Shown: piece by piece, positions 10,305 through 13,076 of the stretch
How positions within the stretch are numbered: the stretch's first letter is position 1
How the letters are laid out: each line of letters opens with the position of its first letter
Assembly: GCA_002704665.1 (NCBI GenBank)
Contig: PAHB01000051.1
Coordinates: forward strand, 1 to 13,076
Length of the DNA: 13,076 nt
DNA from: Pseudomonadota bacterium
Lineage (GTDB): Bacteria > Pseudomonadota > Gammaproteobacteria > Burkholderiales > Eutrophovitaceae
Reading direction: 5' to 3'
Translations under genes and position numbers: made by a program
Notes under the pieces: model-generated
Database searches by the model: none
What the model was told of the DNA's origin: nothing
What the model saw: the letters and a program-made list of their open reading frames with translations, nothing else

Positions 10305-11408
10305 TCAAATCTTCATTGGCATGACAACATATTTAAAACTCTGATTTCCCGGTATTGTTATCAACATACTGCTGTTCTCATCTGCTACGGCACAATTAAT
10401 GTTTTCTACCTTTGTATTATTAAGCACATCTATCAAATAGTTAATGTTAAAGCCTATATCCATTGGATCGTAACTATATTCTATAGCCAACTCTTCTTCC
10501 GCTTCCTCTTGATCAGCGTTGGTGCATGCCACCCTAAGTAAATTGTCGGACAAGACCCAACGAACACCACGGAACTTTTCATTTGCTAATACTGCTGCTC
10601 TTTGTAACGCGTGCAATAACTCCTCTCGTGATATGCTAAAACTTTTCGTGTATCCCTTCGGAATAACCCTTTGGTAATCTGGAAAGGTTCCTTCTACTAA
10701 TTTCGTGGTCAATTCAATCGAACCAAGATCAAAGGTTACTTGTGTTTCTCCTTTTCGTATTTTTACTAAGGAGTCACCTTCCTCTAAAAGCTTTATTAAT
10801 TCTTGAACAGCCTTCCTTGGCACAATAAATTGCGTGTCCGGGGACGAATCTTGTAACGGTTTACTAACGTAGCCTAGGCGATGCCCGTCCGTCGCTACAA
10901 ACTCGAGGGTCGAACCACGTTTTTGAATTAAGAGCCCGTTTAAATAATACCGAATATCTTGTGTCGCCATAGAATAATGGACTTGTAATAGTTTCTCTTT
11001 TAATTCGCTTTGCGATAGTGAAAAGATAATTTCTTTGTCTTTGTTTGCATCCGCTAATCGCGGATAGTCGGCCGCTGGTAAAGTTTGAAGGTTAAATTTG
11101 CTGTTGCCTGTTTCAATTTTTACGGACGTTTCCTTTTGACCTATAGTTAGAACCGAATCCGTTTGCAACGTTCTAATAATATCTAAAAGTTTGCGGGCAG
11201 GTAGCGTTATGGAGGTTTCGGTAGTCGAAGGGGTTATATCTATTGTAACCTGAACTTGTATCTCCATATCTGTGGCTGTTAAAACAAGAGAGTTAGTATT
11301 GAGTTCCCACAGTACATTCGAAAGGATGGGGAGTGTATGTCGCCTTTCCACGATGCCTGTTACAGCCTGAAGTGGTCTATAAAGTTTATTAGATGAAATT
11401 GTTAACAT
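10305..11408 (-). CDS. dnaN: DNA polymerase III subunit beta (sliding clamp)
   Basis: The clamp is a dimeric ring around DNA that tethers polymerase III and other partners and, with Hda, promotes inactivation of DnaA-ATP. It has 367 residues against 366 in E. coli. The N-terminus MLTISSNKLYRPLQAVTGIV and the following ERRHTLPILSNVL are typical of domain 1. The domain 2 region includes RYYLNGLLIQ and ATDGHRLGYV. Domain 3 includes the FPDYQRVIP segment and ends in YVVMPMKI, the usual VMPMRL-type C-terminus that forms part of the partner-binding pocket. The ATG is preceded only by a weak TAAGAT. It follows dnaA by 205 bases, a gap wide enough for its own promoter, and precedes gyrB by 12 bases. 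Confidence 0.97.
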   Translation of the reverse strand: MLTISSNKLYRPLQAVTGIVERRHTLPILSNVLWELNTNSLVLTATDMEIQVQVTIDITPSTTETSITLPARKLLDIIRTLQTDSVLTIGQKETSVKIETGNSKFNLQTLPAADYPRLADANKDKEIIFSLSQSELKEKLLQVHYSMATQDIRYYLNGLLIQKRGSTLEFVATDGHRLGYVSKPLQDSSPDTQFIVPRKAVQELIKLLEEGDSLVKIRKGETQVTFDLGSIELTTKLVEGTFPDYQRVIPKGYTKSFSISREELLHALQRAAVLANEKFRGVRWVLSDNLLRVACTNADQEEAEEELAIEYSYDPMDIGFNINYLIDVLNNTKVENINCAVADENSSMLITIPGNQSFKYVVMPMKI

Positions 11409-11613
11409 ATCTTATATATAAAATTAGTAATAATAATAAGGAAATGAAAAAAGAGTTAATAACACAACAAAAGGCAAGAAAAACTGATTGTTACACAGTG
11501 TATAATTCCTAGGAAAACTAGCAAGGTTAATGTTAATAGATTGTGAATAGAATGGTATATCCAATCCTGTTCGCTGTTGTAAACATATTATATTAGAGAT
11601 ATCCACTTATTTG
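11409..11613. other. dnaA-dnaN spacer with origin-like signals
   Basis: This 205-base AT-rich gap has two sequences matching the DnaA box TTATNCACA at 8 of 9 positions on the minus strand: TTATACACT (11497-11505) and CTATTCACA (11542-11550). Weaker 7/9 matches are at 11489-11497 and 11600-11608. Beside dnaN, five consecutive triplets TAG-TAA-TAA-TAA-TAA (11425-11439) on the plus strand resemble DnaA-trio repeats in a very AT-rich tract (11409-11440). Other small symmetries are TTCCTAGGAA (11507-11516) and TACAC-A-GTGTA (11492-11502). It may be part of the origin or only a regulatory leader of dnaN. Confidence 0.4.
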
Positions 11614-11617
11614 TTAA
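11587..11617 (-). promoter_or_regulatory. Candidate dnaN-gyrB promoter
   Basis: On the minus strand a perfect -10 TATAAT (11587-11592) is preceded by a -35 TTAACA (11612-11617), five of six to consensus. The 19-base spacer is longer than ideal. The -35 overlaps the dnaA stop codon. A start near 11580 would give a leader of about 170 bases. Readthrough from dnaA is also likely, as no terminator is seen between the genes. Confidence 0.35.
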
Positions 11618-12963
11618 CTTCTTAAGGAAAGCAGCAGTTCGTCGTATGCTCTAGCAATTTCTAGATCCTGTGATCTAAGGCTTGTAATTTTGCGGCATGC
11701 GTGCAGCACTGTTGTGTGGTCTCTACCACCGAAAGCCTCTCCAATATCGGGAAGACTTTTGGTGGTAAGTTCTTTAGCAAGAGCCATCGCCAGTTGGCGT
11801 GGGCGGGCGACAGCCCGCGAGCGTTTTTTGGAAAACATATCTGAAACTTTGATTTTAAAATAATCGGCAACTAATTTTTGAATATTTTCCACGGAGGTTT
11901 GCCTGGTATGAACAGCTAGGAGGTCTTTAAGGGCTTCGCGAGCGATTTGCACAGAGAGTGGCTGTTTAGAGAATTTAGAATAGGCAACAATGCGTTTTAA
12001 TGCTCCTTCTAATTCTCGGACATTCGATTGTATTAAGTTAGCGACAAAAAAGGCTACATCTTCTCCCAAGCTTATTCGTTCCGAAGAAGCTTTCTTTAAC
12101 AGTATTGCAACCCTCATTTCTAACTCTGGCGGCTCAATTGCTACGGTTAGCCCCCACCCAAAGCGAGAAATCAAACGGTCTTCGATACCTGAAATCTCTT
12201 TAGGGTAAGAATCGCACGTTATTACCACTTGCTTATTATCTTCGAGAAGAGCGTTGTAGGCGTAGAAGAACTCTTCTTGCGTACGTGTCTTATTCCCAAA
12301 AAATTGGACGTCGTCGATAAGCAAAAGGTCTAACGAATGGTAGAACTTTTTGAATCCATCGAACGCTTTATGCTGGTAAGCTCGAACGACATCAGAGACA
12401 TACTGTTCAGCATGTGTATAGCGCACTTTCGCTTTCGGGAATTCGGAGCGGACCATATTACCGATAGCGTGGAGTAAATGTGTTTTGCCGAGCCCAACAC
12501 CGCCATAAATAAACAAAGGGTTGTAAGCTCCTCCTGGATTGTCGCCTACTTGGAGGCCAGCGGCTCTTGCCAATTGGTTGGCTTTTCCTGTAACGAAAGA
12601 GTCGAAGGTAAAGGTGGTATTGAGCCGGTTTGTAGATTTAATTTGCTGCACGGAAGGAGATTGACTAGGTTTTTTCACAACGAAGTTCTCCTCGGATATC
12701 GAAGAGGAGTGTTGCGTTTTAGCGGGGTCCTTTCTGACGCCAGTAACAATTTCAAGGTCAATATTCAAAAACTGTTTTCCCAATTTATGGATTTCGTCCA
12801 CATATTTATCTCTGACCAGATCAAGGACAAAACGGTTAGGCGCATTTACTAGCAATTTTTGTCCCTCTTGTTTTACATTCAGAGGCAAAATCCAGGTTTT
12901 ATACTGTTCGTTTGGTACAATGTTCTCCAGATGGGAAAGGCACATCCGCCAAAAGTCATCCAT
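11614..12963 (-). CDS. dnaA: Chromosomal replication initiator protein DnaA
   Basis: DnaA-ATP binds origin boxes and melts the origin for DnaB loading. With the start used here it has 449 residues. Domain I (about 1-80) begins [13 protein letters not shown] and has the family's YKTWILPL. Domain II (about 80-113) is short and polar. The AAA+ domain III has Walker A GGVGLGKT (154-161), Walker [10 protein letters not shown] (213-221), sensor 1 around 246-253, the arginine-finger region [12 protein letters not shown] (261-272) and sensor 2 [11 protein letters not shown] (314-324). Domain IV carries the DNA-binding signature [15 protein letters not shown] and [15 protein letters not shown] (about 386-426). 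The frame extends upstream to 13041, but the ATG at 12963 matches family N-termini and follows AAGGA at 5 bases. Transcription runs leftward, away from the putative origin at the right edge. Confidence 0.97.
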   Translation of the reverse strand: MDDFWRMCLSHLENIVPNEQYKTWILPLNVKQEGQKLLVNAPNRFVLDLVRDKYVDEIHKLGKQFLNIDLEIVTGVRKDPAKTQHSSSISEENFVVKKPSQSPSVQQIKSTNRLNTTFTFDSFVTGKANQLARAAGLQVGDNPGGAYNPLFIYGGVGLGKTHLLHAIGNMVRSEFPKAKVRYTHAEQYVSDVVRAYQHKAFDGFKKFYHSLDLLLIDDVQFFGNKTRTQEEFFYAYNALLEDNKQVVITCDSYPKEISGIEDRLISRFGWGLTVAIEPPELEMRVAILLKKASSERISLGEDVAFFVANLIQSNVRELEGALKRIVAYSKFSKQPLSVQIAREALKDLLAVHTRQTSVENIQKLVADYFKIKVSDMFSKKRSRAVARPRQLAMALAKELTTKSLPDIGEAFGGRDHTTVLHACRKITSLRSQDLEIARAYDELLLSLRS

Positions 12964-13000
12964 GGGTATCCTTAATAAAAATCTGAGGAATTCGTACAAG

Positions 13001-13029
13001 AGTTTAACAGTGGATGAGTAAGTTATCCA
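13001..13029 (-). promoter_or_regulatory. Candidate dnaA promoter overlapping a DnaA box
   Basis: On the minus strand, TGGATA (13024-13029, four of six to the -35 consensus) and TAAACT (13001-13006, four of six to the -10 consensus) are 17 bases apart. A TG lies one base before the -10, as in extended -10 promoters. Initiation near 12993 would give a leader of about 30 bases. The -35 hexamer lies within the perfect DnaA box, which would allow DnaA to repress its own gene. Confidence 0.4.
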
Positions 13030-13031
13030 CA
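13023..13031 (+). promoter_or_regulatory. DnaA box TTATCCACA
   Basis: This is an exact copy of the high-affinity DnaA box, 60 bases upstream of the dnaA start. A weaker, oppositely oriented copy (TCATCCACT on the minus strand, 13009-13017, 7 of 9) lies 5 bases away. The pair could act in autoregulation of dnaA, be the edge of the origin, or both. Further boxes would be expected beyond the right edge. Confidence 0.75.
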
Positions 13032-13076
13032 GGATAATCAAATTTGATGAAATTTTTGTTTGAATTACTAGGATTA

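Noticed and set aside
11424..11606. Minus-strand open frame of 60 codons between dnaA and dnaN
   Set aside because: The peptide is of low complexity with a string of tyrosines from AT-rich DNA and has no ribosome binding site; regulatory or origin DNA explains the gap better.
12478..12852. Open frame of 124 codons on the plus strand inside dnaA
   Set aside because: It is wholly antisense to a strongly conserved dnaA, has no recognisable domain or ribosome binding site, and follows dnaA codon structure.
12964..13041. Longer dnaA start giving 26 extra residues
   Set aside because: The extension runs through the DnaA box and candidate promoter and is unlike DnaA N-termini, whereas the ATG at 12963 has AAGGA at good spacing and begins with the usual family sequence.

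Overview
The window is a stretch of bacterial housekeeping chromosome next to the replication origin. It holds eight complete protein genes and one cut by the left edge, with almost no spare DNA. The composition is AT-rich, roughly 40% G+C by eye. The gene set and order point to a betaproteobacterium with a compact genome: dnaA-dnaN-gyrB without recF, and def-fmt followed by a DUF4390 gene and an NtrY/NtrX-type pair. The protein sequences fit this, including the GyrB of about 800 residues and the TopA with one zinc finger and a lysine-rich tail. The species cannot be named from this sequence alone.

Layout, left to right. (1) Positions 1-5030, minus strand: a run read def > fmt > DUF4390 protein > NtrY-like sensor kinase > NtrX-like response regulator, the last running off the left edge. 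Three of the four junctions are short overlaps, so the run looks like one operon. (2) Positions 5031-5279: a divergent promoter region between def and topA. (3) Positions 5280-7877, plus strand: topA, the only gene on this strand. (4) Positions 7869-7890: a bidirectional terminator between the convergent topA and gyrB. (5) Positions 7893-12963, minus strand: dnaA > dnaN > gyrB. (6) Positions 12964-13076: the dnaA upstream region, with a perfect DnaA box over a candidate -35 element. The dnaA-dnaN spacer (11409-11613) also has origin-like features.

How the genes work together. DnaA opens the origin. DnaN is the sliding clamp and links polymerase activity to DnaA inactivation. GyrB, with GyrA encoded elsewhere, adds negative supercoils, and TopA removes them, so two opposing supercoiling enzymes lie tail to tail. 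Fmt formylates initiator tRNA and Def removes the formyl group from new proteins. The DUF4390-NtrY-NtrX module is an envelope sensor pathway. Its regulator is unusual: the receiver is intact, but the AAA+ part has lost the nucleotide-binding lysine and the sigma54-contact region.

No mobile element, CRISPR array, phage gene, tRNA or rRNA was seen. There is no convincing new multi-gene system. The points most worth a second look are the decayed NtrX AAA+ domain, the origin-like signals on both sides of dnaA, and the shortened def/fmt neighbourhood.
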